Positions 16,183 through 26,963 of a stretch of 64,000 bases of DNA are shown here, piece by piece (position 1 is the first letter of the stretch; every line of letters starts with the position of its first letter). The stretch is from NCBI RefSeq assembly GCF_002213415.1, contig NZ_NJGU01000011.1:124001-188000 (forward strand). Reading direction: 5' to 3'. Both the position numbers and the translations under genes were made by a program. Under the pieces are notes generated by a model that worked only from the letters and a program-made list of their open reading frames with translations, searched no databases and had not been told where the DNA came from. Source of the stretch: Herbaspirillum robiniae (lineage in GTDB: Bacteria; Pseudomonadota; Gammaproteobacteria; Burkholderiales; Burkholderiaceae_D).

Positions 16183-17463
16183 CTAGCGCCCCTGCGGCTG
16201 GGTGGACGGATTGGCCGGCGGCGCGGCCGGCGGCAGCCCGGCTTGTGCGGTCTTCGTGGCCTGCATGGCTTGTGGCGAGGCCGCGGCTGGAGCGGCGCCG
16301 GACGTCGCCGCCGCGCCGCCCTGCGGCAGCACGCGCACCGATGTGCCGTCGCGCATGATGCCCAGGTTGGCCTTGACGATCTGCGCGCCCTCGGCCAGGC
16401 CGCTGACGATCTCGACCGCGTTGCCGTCGTCGGCGCGGCCCTGCAAGCCGGTCACCACCGGGCGGCGCGCCAGCACGCCGTGCTCGATGGCGTAGACGTA
16501 GGCGTTGCCGTTTTCGGTCTGGATCGCGGTGGCGGGCACCGACAGGGCGCGCTCCTTCTTTTCCAGCGTCAGGCTGGCGTCGGCGAACATGCCGGCGCGC
16601 AGCAGGCCCTGCGGATTGTCCACCCGCACATAGACCATGATCGAGCGCGAGCCCGACTGCGTGGCCGGGTTGATGCGCACCACGCGGCCCGGCACCTTCT
16701 GCGGCAGGCCCTCCACCGCTACCTGCACTTCCTGTCCGCCCTGCACCTTCAGGATGTCATTGGTCGGCACCGGCGCCTCCAGCTCCATCTGCGACAGGTC
16801 GACGATGTCGATCAGCTTGCCGTCGACGGCCACCTTTTCGCCCGGCTGCACGTTGCGCGCGCTGACCAGCCCGGCGATGGGCGAGCGCACCACCGTGTCG
16901 GACAGGGCTTTCCTGGCCACATCGAGTGCGCCGCGCGCGGAGTCGACGTTGGCGCGGGCGATGTCGAACTGGCTGGCGGCGGTGTCGAAGGCGTTGCGCG
17001 AGATGAAGCCCTTGTCCAGCAGCACCTGGTTGTTGTTGCGGGTCTGGGTGGCGATGTCGAGCTGGCCTTGCGAGGCCACCAGCGAGCCGCGCGCCTGGTC
17101 CACCTTGGCCTGGTAGTCGGCGGTGTCGATGCGCGCCAGCACCTGGCCTTCGCGCACCGCTTCGCCTTCACGCACCAGCACCTGCTGTACCTCGCCGGCC
17201 ACGCGCGCCTTCACCGAGGCCTGGTTGAGCGCGCGCAGCGCGCCCGACAGCGGCAGCACCTGGCGCAGCTCGCCGCTTTTGACGACATACAGGTCGCCGG
17301 GCAGGAATTCCATGGCCGTCGGCGCCACGGCGGCGGGCGCCGATGCCGAGGCCGATGTCGGCGCGGCGTTGCGCTTTTTCAGCAGCATCGCTGCCGCGAT
17401 CAGCAGCACCAGCGCCAGCAAGGTCCACCGCAGCCAGCGGCGTTTCAGAAAGGAAAGCGTCAT
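16183..17463 (-). CDS. RND periplasmic adaptor (MFP) of second system
   Basis: A 426-residue adaptor. An N-terminal membrane anchor (about 10-28, LRWTLLALVLLIAAAMLL) preceded by Lys/Arg replaces a lipobox. It has the biotinyl/lipoyl block ASVKARVAGEVQQVLVREGE, a helical hairpin (about 110-180), VRSPIAGLVSARNVQPGEKV and an HlyD/AcrA-like barrel. The C-terminus is Ala/Pro/Gln-rich. It lies between its TetR regulator and the RND permease on one strand, with 3 bases to the permease, so it is co-translated with it. Confidence 0.93.
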   Translation of the reverse strand: MTLSFLKRRWLRWTLLALVLLIAAAMLLKKRNAAPTSASASAPAAVAPTAMEFLPGDLYVVKSGELRQVLPLSGALRALNQASVKARVAGEVQQVLVREGEAVREGQVLARIDTADYQAKVDQARGSLVASQGQLDIATQTRNNNQVLLDKGFISRNAFDTAASQFDIARANVDSARGALDVARKALSDTVVRSPIAGLVSARNVQPGEKVAVDGKLIDIVDLSQMELEAPVPTNDILKVQGGQEVQVAVEGLPQKVPGRVVRINPATQSGSRSIMVYVRVDNPQGLLRAGMFADASLTLEKKERALSVPATAIQTENGNAYVYAIEHGVLARRPVVTGLQGRADDGNAVEIVSGLAEGAQIVKANLGIMRDGTSVRVLPQGGAAATSGAAPAAASPQAMQATKTAQAGLPPAAPPANPSTQPQGR

Positions 17464-17480
17464 TCGAAGTCCCGGGTTTG

Positions 17481-17509
17481 AGCCTGCAGACGTTCGTGCA
17501 GGCTTTTTA
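17481..17509 (+). terminator. Hairpin with T-tract on the plus strand, inside the TetR-MFP gap
   Basis: AGCCTGCA (17481-17488) and TGCAGGCT (17497-17504) form an 8-bp stem followed by TTTTTATT on the plus strand. In the direction of the genes (minus) the same stem has no T-tract, so it would not stop the operon by itself. It may stop antisense transcription or separate tetR from the pump genes partially. Confidence 0.45.
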
Positions 17510-17529
17510 TTGTTCTATTGCTTGGAGGC

Positions 17530-18159
17530 TCAGGCCTTCAGGCCGTTGATGCAAAGGTCGATCAGGCAGGCCAGGTAGGCTTGCGGATCAATGGGCACGA
17601 TGGAGCAGGGGCCGAAGGACTGGTCCCACAGCATCAGCATCACCACCGGCGCCACGATCACTTTTTTCATCGTGTGGGCGTCGACGGCGCGGAATTCGCC
17701 GCGCGCCATGCCGCGCTCCAGCATGCGCACGATCATGGCGTCGCTGCGCACGATCACTTCGTCGTGGTAGAAGCGCGCCAGCTCGGGGAAGTTGCCCGAC
17801 TCCGCCACCATCAGCTTGGAAATGCCGTTCAGGCCCGAGCGCGCGGCGGTGTCCCACCAGCCCGTGATCAGTTCGCGCAGCAGGTCGGCGCTGCTGCCGG
17901 CATAGCCGTCCACCATCGCCTCGGCCTCGGCCAGCAGCGGCAGCATGTTGGCGCGCACGACCGACTTGAACAGGCTTTCCTTGTTTTCGAAGTAAAGATA
18001 CAGCGTGCCCTTGGAAACGCCGGCGCGCGCGGCCACGTCTTCCAGCCGGGTGGCGGCGAAGCCGCGTTCGACGAACAATTGCAGCGCAGCCGCCAGCAAT
18101 TCCTGCGGACGGTCCTGCTTGCGGCGTTCCCAGCGGGGTTCTTTGGCGGCTTCTGACAT
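17530..18159 (-). CDS. TetR-family regulator of second RND system
   Basis: A 209-residue TetR protein. The helix-turn-helix covers about residues 15-60: [20 protein letters not shown], then [18 protein letters not shown]. The C-terminal region ([25 protein letters not shown]) resembles the TetR_C type found with MexCD/Emh-like and Mdt-like pumps. The ATG at 18159 ([10 protein letters not shown]) is chosen because the helix-turn-helix sits at the usual distance; longer frames have non-coding character. It is upstream of and co-directional with the pump genes (66-base gap), so it probably represses its own operon through the palindrome at 18239-18251. Confidence 0.9.
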   Translation of the reverse strand: MSEAAKEPRWERRKQDRPQELLAAALQLFVERGFAATRLEDVAARAGVSKGTLYLYFENKESLFKSVVRANMLPLLAEAEAMVDGYAGSSADLLRELITGWWDTAARSGLNGISKLMVAESGNFPELARFYHDEVIVRSDAMIVRMLERGMARGEFRAVDAHTMKKVIVAPVVMLMLWDQSFGPCSIVPIDPQAYLACLIDLCINGLKA

Positions 18160-18653
18160 GGCGGGGCAAGGCGCGGCGAACGCCATATCCGCATGCCGGC
18201 GGGCGTTGCGCTGCGGCCGGAAGAAAAGGCGAGTCCGCCGGTAAGTTACCGAGGAGTCAGCAATGTAAGTGTCAATCGGCATGGCGTCAAGGAGGCGGCG
18301 CAAGCATTCGGGTAAGCGAATGTAAAGGCGCCGCGGGCGGTGCCGCCAGCCTTGTGCGACAGGCGGTCGATGCGCGGCGCGAAATGCAGGCGCGGGGGAT
18401 TTGCCTGACGGAACGGGAGAATCAACCAACTGGAAACCGGACTGAAAAGGCAGGCAGCAGCGGGCTGAAACGCTGGACAGACGATCAAGGCCGGGAGCCG
18501 AGGGGGCGAGAACGAAGGCGCCGGACCGCAAAAACCGGGCGGTCGCCGGCGCAGGCCTTAAAATGGCGACCTTGCCGTCCGCGTCAACGCCGGGCACGGC
18601 TTCTTGCATTGCCTGTTTGTCACGTTTCCCGATTTCCCGATTTCCCGATCTCC
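18160..18653. other. Intergenic region upstream of second efflux operon
   Basis: About 490 bases without a supported gene. On the minus side it holds the presumed promoter and operator of the tetR-MFP-RND operon. On the plus side it holds the leader of the YkgJ-like gene, which includes three tandem copies of TTTCCCGA (about 18624-18649) just before the start. Frames across it have no recognisable product. Confidence 0.5.
18239..18275 (-). promoter_or_regulatory. Candidate promoter and TetR operator
   Basis: A consensus TTGACA -35 on the minus strand (18270-18275) is followed 17-18 bases on by a poor -10 (TCGGTA/CGGTAA). That -10 sits inside a perfect inverted repeat CGGTAA-G-TTACCG (18239-18251). 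A palindrome on the -10 about 80-90 bases upstream of a TetR start is a typical autoregulatory arrangement. By eye only. Confidence 0.4.
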
Positions 18654-18914
18654 ATGAACTGCCGCTCCCAGTGCGGCGCCTGCTGCACGGCGCCTTCCAT
18701 CACCAGCCCGATCCCCGGCATGCCGCACGGCAAGCCGGCCGGCGTGCCGTGCGTGCAACTGGACGAGGCGATGCGCTGCCGCATCTTCGGCCGGCCGGAG
18801 CGCCCGGCGTTTTGCGGCGGGCTGCAGCCTTCGGCGGAGATGTGCGGCGACAGCCGCGAGGCGGCCATGTTCTGGCTGGGAGCGCTGGAGGCGGCGACCG
18901 CGCCGGCGGCCTGA
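18654..18914 (+). CDS. YkgJ-type cysteine-cluster protein
   Basis: An 86-residue protein with CRSQCGACC at its start and further cysteines at about 33, 42, 54 and 64. This CxxxCxxCC...C pattern is that of the YkgJ family (once called Fe-S oxidoreductase or zinc/iron-chelating domain). The block [16 protein letters not shown] is typical. The metal and reaction are not established. The ATG at 18654 is preferred because the cysteine cluster begins at residue 3 as in relatives. The frame extends upstream but without family similarity. It converges on arsC (20-base gap). Confidence 0.8.
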   Translation: MNCRSQCGACCTAPSITSPIPGMPHGKPAGVPCVQLDEAMRCRIFGRPERPAFCGGLQPSAEMCGDSREAAMFWLGALEAATAPAA

Positions 18915-18933
18915 GGCGATCGCCGCGCCGCGA

Positions 18934-19287
18934 TCAGGGGAAGATTTCCGCCAGTCGCTCGCTGGGGCGCACCAGCATCGTGCCCTTGGGCGCCACGACG
19001 ATGGGACGGTTGATCAGGATGGGGTGCGCCAGCATGGCGTCGAGCAGTTGCTCGTCGCTGAGCGCCGGATCGTCCAGGCCCAGTTCCTTGTACAGCGTTT
19101 CCTTGGCGCGGATGACGTCGCGCACCGGCACGCCCATGGCGGCGATCAGCTGTTTCAGCGTGGCGCGGTCGGGCGGGGTTTTCAGGTATTCGATCACGGT
19201 CGGTTCAACGCCGCCGTCGCGCAGGCCTTGCAGGACGTTGCGCGAGGTGCCGCATTTGGGGTTGTGATAGATGGTGATGTCGCTCAT
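18934..19287 (-). CDS. arsC: Glutaredoxin-type arsenate reductase
   Basis: A 117-residue ArsC. The active site HNPKCGTSRN has the nucleophilic Cys12 with the upstream His8 and Arg16 (H-x3-C-x3-R). The later LIAAMGVPVRDVIRAKE, LLDAMLAHPILINRPIVV and RPSERLAEIFP are family blocks. The arginines used for arsenite intermediate binding (RPI and RPSE) are present. It reduces arsenate with glutathione/glutaredoxin. No ars operon genes (arsR, arsB) are next to it. Many such orphan copies have uncertain physiological roles. The ATG at 19287 (MSDITIYHNP) fits the family start, 7 codons inside the longest frame. Confidence 0.92.
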   Translation of the reverse strand: MSDITIYHNPKCGTSRNVLQGLRDGGVEPTVIEYLKTPPDRATLKQLIAAMGVPVRDVIRAKETLYKELGLDDPALSDEQLLDAMLAHPILINRPIVVAPKGTMLVRPSERLAEIFP

Positions 19288-19512
19288 GGAAGTCCTTTCG
19301 CCCGGCATGGATCAAAAGGCGACATGGTAGCGCGCCCGGCGGTTTCCTAAGAAGACGCTAAGTGGCGTGCTGTAAAATTTCGATTTGTTGCAGCGCACCT
19401 TCCTGCGCAAGCGCGGTCAAACCGCCGGTTTTTGATCAGTTTTGATCATTTTTTGATTTATACGCCACGTTTTTTCCGTTCAACCCCACAAAAGAAGCCA
19501 CCCAGCCACCGT

Positions 19513-20367
19513 ATGGATACTATCCTCGCGCTCAAGGCGCTCATCATGGGCATCGTCGAAGGCCTGACCGAATTCCTGCCCATTTCCTCCACCGGCCACC
19601 TGATCCTGGCCAACAGCCTGCTGCAGTTCACCGGCCCGACTTTCTCCAAGGAAAAAGCCGACGTCTTTGAAATCGTCATCCAGGCCGGCGCCATCCTGGC
19701 GGTGTGCTGGGAATACCGCGCCCGCATCGCCGCGGTGCTGGGCGGCTTGTTCACCGACCGCAAGGCGCAGCGCCTGGTGATCAACCTGATCATCGCCTTC
19801 CTGCCGGCTGCCATCCTGGGCTTCCTGTTCAGCCGCAAGATCAAGGAGGTGCTGTTCAATCCGGTGGCCGTGGCGGTCGCCTTCATCGTCGGCGGCCTGA
19901 TCATCCTGTGGGTGGAACGCCGCAACAAGGACCGCATGAGCATGGCTTCGGCGCGCATCGAGACGGTGGACGACATGACGCCGCTGGACGCGCTCAAAGT
20001 CGGCATCGCCCAGGCCTTCGCGCTGATCCCCGGCACCAGCCGCTCCGGCGCCACCATCATCGGCGGCATGATGTTCGGCCTGTCGCGCAAGGCGGCCACC
20101 GAGTTCTCCTTCTTCCTGGCGATCCCGACGCTGTTCGCCGCCACCATCTACTCGCTCTACAAGGAGCGCGCGCTGCTGTCGGCGGCCGACGTGCCGCTGT
20201 TTACCGTGGGCACCGTGGCCGCCTTCGTCTCGGCCTTCCTGTGCGTACGCTGGCTGCTGCGCTATATCAGCTCGCACGATTTCACCGTGTTCGCCTGGTA
20301 CCGCATCGTGTTCGGCATCATGGTGCTGGTCACCGCCTACACCGGCGTGGTGGCCTGGGTCGAATAA
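19513..20367 (+). CDS. uppP: Undecaprenyl-diphosphate phosphatase UppP/BacA
   Basis: A 284-residue multi-spanning membrane protein. The first conserved motif [15 protein letters not shown] (16-30) and the second [14 protein letters not shown] (about 175-188) form the active site that removes the terminal phosphate of undecaprenyl diphosphate. This regenerates the lipid carrier for peptidoglycan and O-antigen. Length is typical (about 270-285). The ATG at 19513 starts the standard [18 protein letters not shown] helix; 27 more codons upstream are in frame but unrelated. The leader has tandem TTTTGATCA repeats near 19432. A second paralogue follows 130 bases on. Confidence 0.96.
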   Translation: MDTILALKALIMGIVEGLTEFLPISSTGHLILANSLLQFTGPTFSKEKADVFEIVIQAGAILAVCWEYRARIAAVLGGLFTDRKAQRLVINLIIAFLPAAILGFLFSRKIKEVLFNPVAVAVAFIVGGLIILWVERRNKDRMSMASARIETVDDMTPLDALKVGIAQAFALIPGTSRSGATIIGGMMFGLSRKAATEFSFFLAIPTLFAATIYSLYKERALLSAADVPLFTVGTVAAFVSAFLCVRWLLRYISSHDFTVFAWYRIVFGIMVLVTAYTGVVAWVE

Positions 20368-20419
20368 AGCCGCCCGCGGCCGTACACCGCGACCCATCCC
20401 GCGTTACACTGCTGCACCC

Positions 20420-20443
20420 GCCGGACGCCTCGACGCGTCCGGC
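20420..20443 (+). terminator. Hairpin after first uppP
   Basis: GCCGGACGC (20420-20428) pairs with GCGTCCGGC (20435-20443), a 9-bp GC stem with a 6-base loop, about 55 bases after the uppP stop. It is followed by GTCATATTAAAA rather than a long T-tract, so termination would be partial. Confidence 0.4.
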
Positions 20444-20495
20444 GTCATATTAAAAGCACCTCGATCACCGCCAATCCCTTCCAGAGAACATCCAC

Positions 20496-21368
20496 ATGGC
20501 CAATGTTTGCAGCGCCGGCCTCGATATCGGCTTCGCTTCGCTCAGCTACGCGCAGATCGGTTTCCTCGGCATCGTCCAGGGCATCACCGAGCTGTTGCCC
20601 ATTTCGTCTACCGCCCACATGCGCGTGGTGCCCGCCTTCCTCGGCTGGCATGACCCGGGATCGGCGTTCTCGGCGGCGATGCAGCTGGCGGCGCTGGCGG
20701 CGGTGATCAGCTATTTCCGCCGCGACGTGGCGGCGGTCACCGGCGGCAGCGTGGCCGCCTGGCGCCGGCGCGACTTCAACGACCCGATGTTCAAGCTGGC
20801 CGTGGCCATCATCCTGGCCACCATCCCCATCGGCATCGCCGGCCTGGCGCTGTCGCATGTGCTCAACGCCTGCGGCTCGCCGCTGCGCAGCCTGACGGTG
20901 ATCGGCTATTCCTGCATCGCCATGGCGATCCTGCTGGCGCTGTCGGAGCTGGTCTGCAAGCACCGCCGCAGCGTCGACCAGATGCGCCTGCGCGACGCCC
21001 TGATCGTGGGCCTGGCCCAGGTCGGCGCGCTCATTCCCGGCGTCTCGCGTTCCGGCTCCACGCTGACGGCGGCGCTGTTCCTGAATTTCCGCCGCGAAGA
21101 GGCGGCGCGCTTCTCCTTCCTGCTGGGCTTGCCGGCCATCGCGCTGGCCGGCCTGAAGGAGCTGGCCGTGCTGCTGCACGCGCATATTCCGCTGGAAGCC
21201 TGGGGCGTGCTGCTGTTCGGCCTGGCCGTGGCGAGCATCTCGGCGTTTGCCGCGATCTGGGGACTGATGAAGTTCCTGGAGAAATTTTCGACCTGGCCCT
21301 TCATCGTTTATCGAGCCGCGCTGGGGATATTCCTGCTGGCGGCGGTGGGACAGGGCTGGCTGCAATAA
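20496..21368 (+). CDS. Second UppP/BacA-type undecaprenyl-diphosphate phosphatase
   Basis: A 290-residue paralogue of the preceding protein. QGITELLPISSTAHM (about 28-42) and PGVSRSGSTLTAALF (about 182-196) keep the (E/Q)xxxE and PGxSRSGxT motifs. Sequence outside the motifs has diverged, and there is an N-terminal extension MANVCSAGLDIGFASLSYAQ. It may differ in lipid specificity, expression or side of action, or have a role in polymyxin-like peptide resistance or lipid A modification; none of this can be read here. It ends 49 bases before recQ, so they could share a transcript. Confidence 0.92.
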   Translation: MANVCSAGLDIGFASLSYAQIGFLGIVQGITELLPISSTAHMRVVPAFLGWHDPGSAFSAAMQLAALAAVISYFRRDVAAVTGGSVAAWRRRDFNDPMFKLAVAIILATIPIGIAGLALSHVLNACGSPLRSLTVIGYSCIAMAILLALSELVCKHRRSVDQMRLRDALIVGLAQVGALIPGVSRSGSTLTAALFLNFRREEAARFSFLLGLPAIALAGLKELAVLLHAHIPLEAWGVLLFGLAVASISAFAAIWGLMKFLEKFSTWPFIVYRAALGIFLLAAVGQGWLQ

Positions 21369-21417
21369 AATAGCGCCTTTGCTCCCCGCCCTGGCCCACG
21401 CCCACGCTTTCTGATTC

Positions 21418-23271
<1,854 letters not shown>

Positions 23272-23523
23272 TCCGGGGCGCTGAGGCCCGCCCAGCGCAG
23301 GAAATCCTCTCCGATCCTCTCACTCATGGCATCTTCCGTGTCATGGCGGTTCACGCGCGCACGCAAAACGTGCGGCGTCACCGTGGCGACACATTCTTCC
23401 TTCAATCTCTGCAGCGCTTCATGCGGCGACGCATCAGGATTTTCCTGAGAGTCTCTTCAGCCGGTCATCCGTCATGCCGTTAACACGTTTGTCAGATGAC
23501 GCGCGCCACTTCCGGGGGAAAAG

Positions 23524-25092
23524 ATGAAGCTCAACGATTTCAAGATAGGCATACGCCTGGGTGTCCTGGCGGCACTGTTGCTGGCGGCCACGGCTTTTGT
23601 GGGCGTGCGCGGCTGGATCGTGCTGGACGAGATCTATGGGCAGGGTGCGCAGGCGATGGAGAAGGGCGCGCTGATCGAGCAATCGGTGGACGCCGCGCGC
23701 AGCGCCCAGGTCCAGTTCAAGATCCAGGTGCAGGAGTGGAAGAACACCTTGCTGCGCGGCAAGGACGCGGAAGCGTTCAAGAAATACCGCCAGGCCTTCA
23801 TCGACGAGAGCGCCGCGACCCAGGTCTCGCTGAAGAAACTGGAAAAGCTGATGCCGCAGATCGGCATGAGCGACGAGGCCGCGCGCAAGGCGCAGGAGGC
23901 GCATGCCGACCTGCTGGCCAAGTATCTCGACGCCCTGAAGGCTTACGTGCCGGAGGACGCCGCGTCGGTGGCGCGGGTCGATGAACAGGTCAAGGGCGTC
24001 GACCGCCTGCCCACCAAGATGATCGACGACATCGTCGCAGCCGTGCTCGAGCATGGCCACAAGATGCGCGACGAGATCAACGCCGACAGCCAGGCCGACT
24101 ACCTGCATGCGCGCGCGCTGCTGATGGCCTCCATCGCCCTGTCGCTGCTGGTGGGCATCGGCATCACCTGGTGGCTGGTGCGCAGCATCGTGCGTCCGCT
24201 GGGCGTGGCGGTGCAGATCGCCCAGACCGTGGCGGCGGGCGACCTGCGTTCCGACGTCGCGGTATCGGGCAAGGACGAGACCGCGCAACTGCTGCATGCG
24301 CTGAAGGAAATGAACGGCAACCTCGCCAACATCGTGTCGGAAGTGCGCCACGGCACCGGCGCCATCACGGTCGCCGCCACCGAGATCGCCAGCGGCAACC
24401 GCGACCTGTCGGAGCGCACCGAGGAGCAGGCCAGTTCGCTGGAAGAAACCGCGGCCTCGATGGAAGAGATCACCTCCACCGTGCAAAAGAACGCCGACAA
24501 CGCCCAGCACGCCAACCAGCTGGCCGGCGCCGCCTCCGGCGTGGCCGCGCGCGGCGGCGAGATGGTCGGGGCGGTGGTGCAGACCATGCAGGCCATCGAA
24601 GAGAGTTCGCACAAGATCGTCGACATCATCGGCGTGATCGACGGCATCGCCTTCCAGACCAACATCCTGGCGCTCAACGCCGCGGTGGAAGCGGCGCGCG
24701 CCGGTGAACAAGGGCGCGGCTTCGCGGTGGTGGCCTCCGAGGTGCGTTCGCTGGCCCAGCGCTCGGCCACGGCGGCCAAGGAAATCAAGGAGCTGATCAA
24801 TGACTCGGTCGGCAAGATCAACGCCGGCACTTCGCTGGTGGGCGGCGCCGGCGAGACCATGCAGGAGATCGTCGCATCGATCCGGAAGGTCGCCGCCATC
24901 ATGGACGAGATCACCGACGCCAACCGCGAGCAGAGCGCCGGCATCGACGAGGTCAACAAGGCCGTGGTGCAGATGGACATGGTCACGCAGCAGAACGCGG
25001 CGCTGGTCGAGCAGGCCGCAGCCGCGGCCGAGAGCATGCAGGATCAGGCCGAGAGCTTGCAGCGGGCGGTGGCGGTATTCAAGCTGAAGTAG
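23524..25092 (+). CDS. Methyl-accepting chemotaxis protein (Tar/Tsr-like)
   Basis: A 522-residue chemoreceptor. TM1 (about 9-30), a periplasmic four-helix-bundle-like sensor (about 31-195), TM2 (about 196-218), HAMP and a signalling domain with the hairpin tip [20 protein letters not shown] are visible. The sensor is helical with Lys/Ala/Glu repeats and no obvious ligand motif. There is no C-terminal NWETF-type CheR/CheB tether: it ends [10 protein letters not shown]-like GGGGGAAA precedes the ATG. It is followed by a strong terminator and stands alone. Confidence 0.95.
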   Translation: MKLNDFKIGIRLGVLAALLLAATAFVGVRGWIVLDEIYGQGAQAMEKGALIEQSVDAARSAQVQFKIQVQEWKNTLLRGKDAEAFKKYRQAFIDESAATQVSLKKLEKLMPQIGMSDEAARKAQEAHADLLAKYLDALKAYVPEDAASVARVDEQVKGVDRLPTKMIDDIVAAVLEHGHKMRDEINADSQADYLHARALLMASIALSLLVGIGITWWLVRSIVRPLGVAVQIAQTVAAGDLRSDVAVSGKDETAQLLHALKEMNGNLANIVSEVRHGTGAITVAATEIASGNRDLSERTEEQASSLEETAASMEEITSTVQKNADNAQHANQLAGAASGVAARGGEMVGAVVQTMQAIEESSHKIVDIIGVIDGIAFQTNILALNAAVEAARAGEQGRGFAVVASEVRSLAQRSATAAKEIKELINDSVGKINAGTSLVGGAGETMQEIVASIRKVAAIMDEITDANREQSAGIDEVNKAVVQMDMVTQQNAALVEQAAAAAESMQDQAESLQRAVAVFKLK

Positions 25093-25112
25093 CGCGCGGC
25101 GCGGCGCCAAAG

Positions 25113-25144
25113 AAAAAGGCATGTCGAACGCGACATGCCTTTTT
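25113..25144. terminator. Strong bidirectional rho-independent terminator
   Basis: AAAAAGGCATGTCG (25113-25126) and CGACATGCCTTTTT (25131-25144) make a perfect 14-bp stem with an AACG tetraloop. It ends in T on plus and, read on the minus strand, also in T. It lies between the convergent chemoreceptor and trmB. Confidence 0.9.
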
Positions 25145-25176
25145 CATTTGTGGGGCCGTTGTCCGGCGGCCGTGCG

Positions 25177-25896
25177 TCATGCCGTCTTTTCGAACACCAG
25201 GTCCCACACGCCGTGTCCCAGCCGCAGCCCGCGGTTCTCGAACTTGGTGGTCGGGCGGTAATCCGGACGCGGCGCATAGCCCGATGCATCGGTGGAGGTG
25301 TTCTTCAGCGTCGGCTCCGCGCCCAGCACTTCCAGCATCTGGATCGCATAGTCTTCCCAGTCGGTGGCGCAGTGGATATAGCCGCCCACGGCCAGGCGCG
25401 AGCTCAGCAGCTGCACCAGCGGCCCCTGGATCAGGCGGCGCTTGTTGTGGCGCGCCTTGTGCCACGGATCGGGGAAGAACACGTGCACGCCCGCCAGCGC
25501 GTCCGGCGCGATCATGTTGTTGAGCACTTCCACCGCGTCGTGCTGGATGATGCGCACGTTGTCCAGGTTGCCTTCGCCGGCCAGCTTCAGGTAGCTGCCC
25601 ACGCCGGGCGTGTGCACTTCCACGCCGATGAAGTTCTTTTCCGGCATCAGCGCCGCGATCTTCGCGCTGGTTTCGCCCATGCCGAAGCCGATCTCCAGCA
25701 CGGTCGGCGCCGTGCGGCCGAAAGCGGCGGCCAGGTCCAGGGTTTGCTTGGCGTAGGGCAGCATGAATTTCGGCCCCAGTTCTTCCAGCGCGCGACCTTG
25801 CGCATTGGAGACGCGCCCGGTGCGCGTGACGAAGCTGCGGATGCGGCGCTCGCTGGGATCGTAGAAAAGCGGCTTGCCGGATTTGTTCTCAGACAT
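25177..25896 (-). CDS. trmB: tRNA (guanine(46)-N7)-methyltransferase TrmB
   Basis: A 239-residue TrmB. The SAM motif [16 protein letters not shown] (about 66-81), the signature [19 protein letters not shown] (about 138-156) and the N-terminal [15 protein letters not shown] are all characteristic. The enzyme makes m7G46 in the tRNA variable loop. A tRNA-Gly gene is 80 bases upstream on the same strand, which may be chance. The C-terminal [19 protein letters not shown] also fits the family. Complete and in good frame. Confidence 0.97.
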   Translation of the reverse strand: MSENKSGKPLFYDPSERRIRSFVTRTGRVSNAQGRALEELGPKFMLPYAKQTLDLAAAFGRTAPTVLEIGFGMGETSAKIAALMPEKNFIGVEVHTPGVGSYLKLAGEGNLDNVRIIQHDAVEVLNNMIAPDALAGVHVFFPDPWHKARHNKRRLIQGPLVQLLSSRLAVGGYIHCATDWEDYAIQMLEVLGAEPTLKNTSTDASGYAPRPDYRPTTKFENRGLRLGHGVWDLVFEKTA

Positions 25897-25975
25897 GAAT
25901 GACTCGTGAATCGGTGAAGCGCGGCCCTGAACCAGTTTCCAGCCGGAAGCTTCCGGCGGCGGGCCGCAGACGGTA

Positions 25976-26049
25976 TGGAGCGGGTGAAGGGGATCGAACC
26001 CTCGTCTTAAGCTTGGGAAGCTCCTGCTCTACCATTGAGCTACACCCGC
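25976..26049 (-). tRNA. tRNA-Gly (anticodon CCC)
   Basis: The minus strand folds into a full cloverleaf of 74 nt with encoded CCA. The acceptor is GCGGGTG/CACCCGC with T discriminator, and the D arm is GCTC-AATGGTA-GAGC. The anticodon arm GGAGC-TTCCCAA-GCTTA places CCC at 34-36, and the T arm is GAGGG-TTCGATC-CCCTT. The anticodon stem has a G-A at its base and a G-U next to it. The first 38 bases (5' end to anticodon loop) are repeated exactly at 28531-28568, marking the ends of an inserted island. The promoter must now lie inside the island (TAAAAT -10 at about 26059-26064). Confidence 0.96.
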
Positions 26050-26050
26050 G
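26013..26050. repeat. 38-bp direct repeat, left copy (attachment site)
   Basis: This stretch covers the 5' half of the tRNA-Gly gene plus one base outside it, and is identical to 28531-28568 in the same orientation. Direct repeats of part of a tRNA gene bounding a block of atypical genes are the classical mark of site-specific integration. Confidence 0.9.
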
Positions 26051-26127
26051 AAAGCCGATATTTTACGCGCGATTGAGCAATTCGCTCAGCGTATTCAACG
26101 TGGTGCACGTCAATTTTGAATCCATCC

Positions 26128-26919
26128 TCAAGAACCCTTGCTTTGAAGAGCCTCTATTTCCACAATTGAGCTTTTCATCTGCTCTACAAGCCATACATAT
26201 TTTTCTCGAACCTTTCCGGTCGTATTTTCCATATCTTCAAGAATTTTAAGATAGACCAATACCAGGCATTGCATCGGATCCATTGATGATAGTTCCGGCA
26301 CCGAGATTCTCATGCTTTTCTCGAATTGTGTCCTCATATCGGGGCTAATGGGATCTGTCGCAAAGGCTCGTTCTAAGAACGAATAATTAAATGGGTTTAT
26401 AAAAGTATGGTGCGTATCACTAGATAAAAAATCTGCCGCATATGGAAAAAAATCCTTGAGACTTGTTGCAGGATCCAGAATTATGCGTGGATATATTGCG
26501 CCACTAACTTTATTGCTTTCAAGTTCATAGGCACGGTTAAGGCCTGGTCCGAAGACGATTTCTTCATCGTGATATAGCTGACCAACGGTGACAGCACCTC
26601 GTATAAGGAAACCCTGTGCGGCTGCGCCAAACTGAATGCGCGCGAGGGCATCGAGAGTTGGGAAAAGGTATTCGGTTTTATAGGGAATACTGGCAACTAC
26701 ATTGTCTGAGAAAGATGTGATGCGCGCACCCGCAACGCGCTCAGCCAGACCAGTTACTGCTCTGCTAAATTGTCGGGGTAGAGAGGCTAAACGAGCAATT
26801 CTATAAGGGTCATCTCCAGCGTGCTCTATCTGATTTTTCCAGCCCAAAGTATCGAAAAATGCGATGAGGCGTTGTTCGTACCGTAGCTCTCCGAAAATAT
26901 TGCTTGTAGATGGCGCCAT
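26128..26919 (-). CDS. Class III nucleotide-cyclase-like protein (possible Pycsar-type cyclase)
   Basis: 263 residues, no membrane segment. The motif order fits class III nucleotidyl cyclases. FFDTLGW (21-27, Asp23) matches the first metal Asp in FxDxxGF, and FSDNVV (70-75, Asp72) the second metal Asp. RGAVTVGQL (107-115) matches RIGIHTG, and FGPGLNRAYELE (123-134) matches WGxxVNxAxRxE with its Asn at 128. Spacings also fit. Small soluble cyclases of this kind act in Pycsar defence, making cCMP or cUMP. The base is not predictable here, and the canonical Arg two turns after the Asn is not obvious. It is the last gene of the island operon, 44 bases after the MltR-like gene. The remaining N- and C-termini are unassigned. 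Function is inferred from motifs only. Confidence 0.62.
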   Translation of the reverse strand: MAPSTSNIFGELRYEQRLIAFFDTLGWKNQIEHAGDDPYRIARLASLPRQFSRAVTGLAERVAGARITSFSDNVVASIPYKTEYLFPTLDALARIQFGAAAQGFLIRGAVTVGQLYHDEEIVFGPGLNRAYELESNKVSGAIYPRIILDPATSLKDFFPYAADFLSSDTHHTFINPFNYSFLERAFATDPISPDMRTQFEKSMRISVPELSSMDPMQCLVLVYLKILEDMENTTGKVREKYVWLVEQMKSSIVEIEALQSKGS

Positions 26920-26963
26920 TCTTTTTCAATCTTCTCTAATTAGACACTGGTTTTGGAACCGGC

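Noticed and set aside
13237-17481. 1.4-kcodon open frame on the plus strand
   Set aside because: Same reason: antisense to the second RND operon, with low-complexity His/Arg/Gly composition.
18624-18649. Three tandem TTTCCCGA copies before the YkgJ-like gene
   Set aside because: Too short to be called a functional repeat; could be a slippage tract but no phase-variation context.
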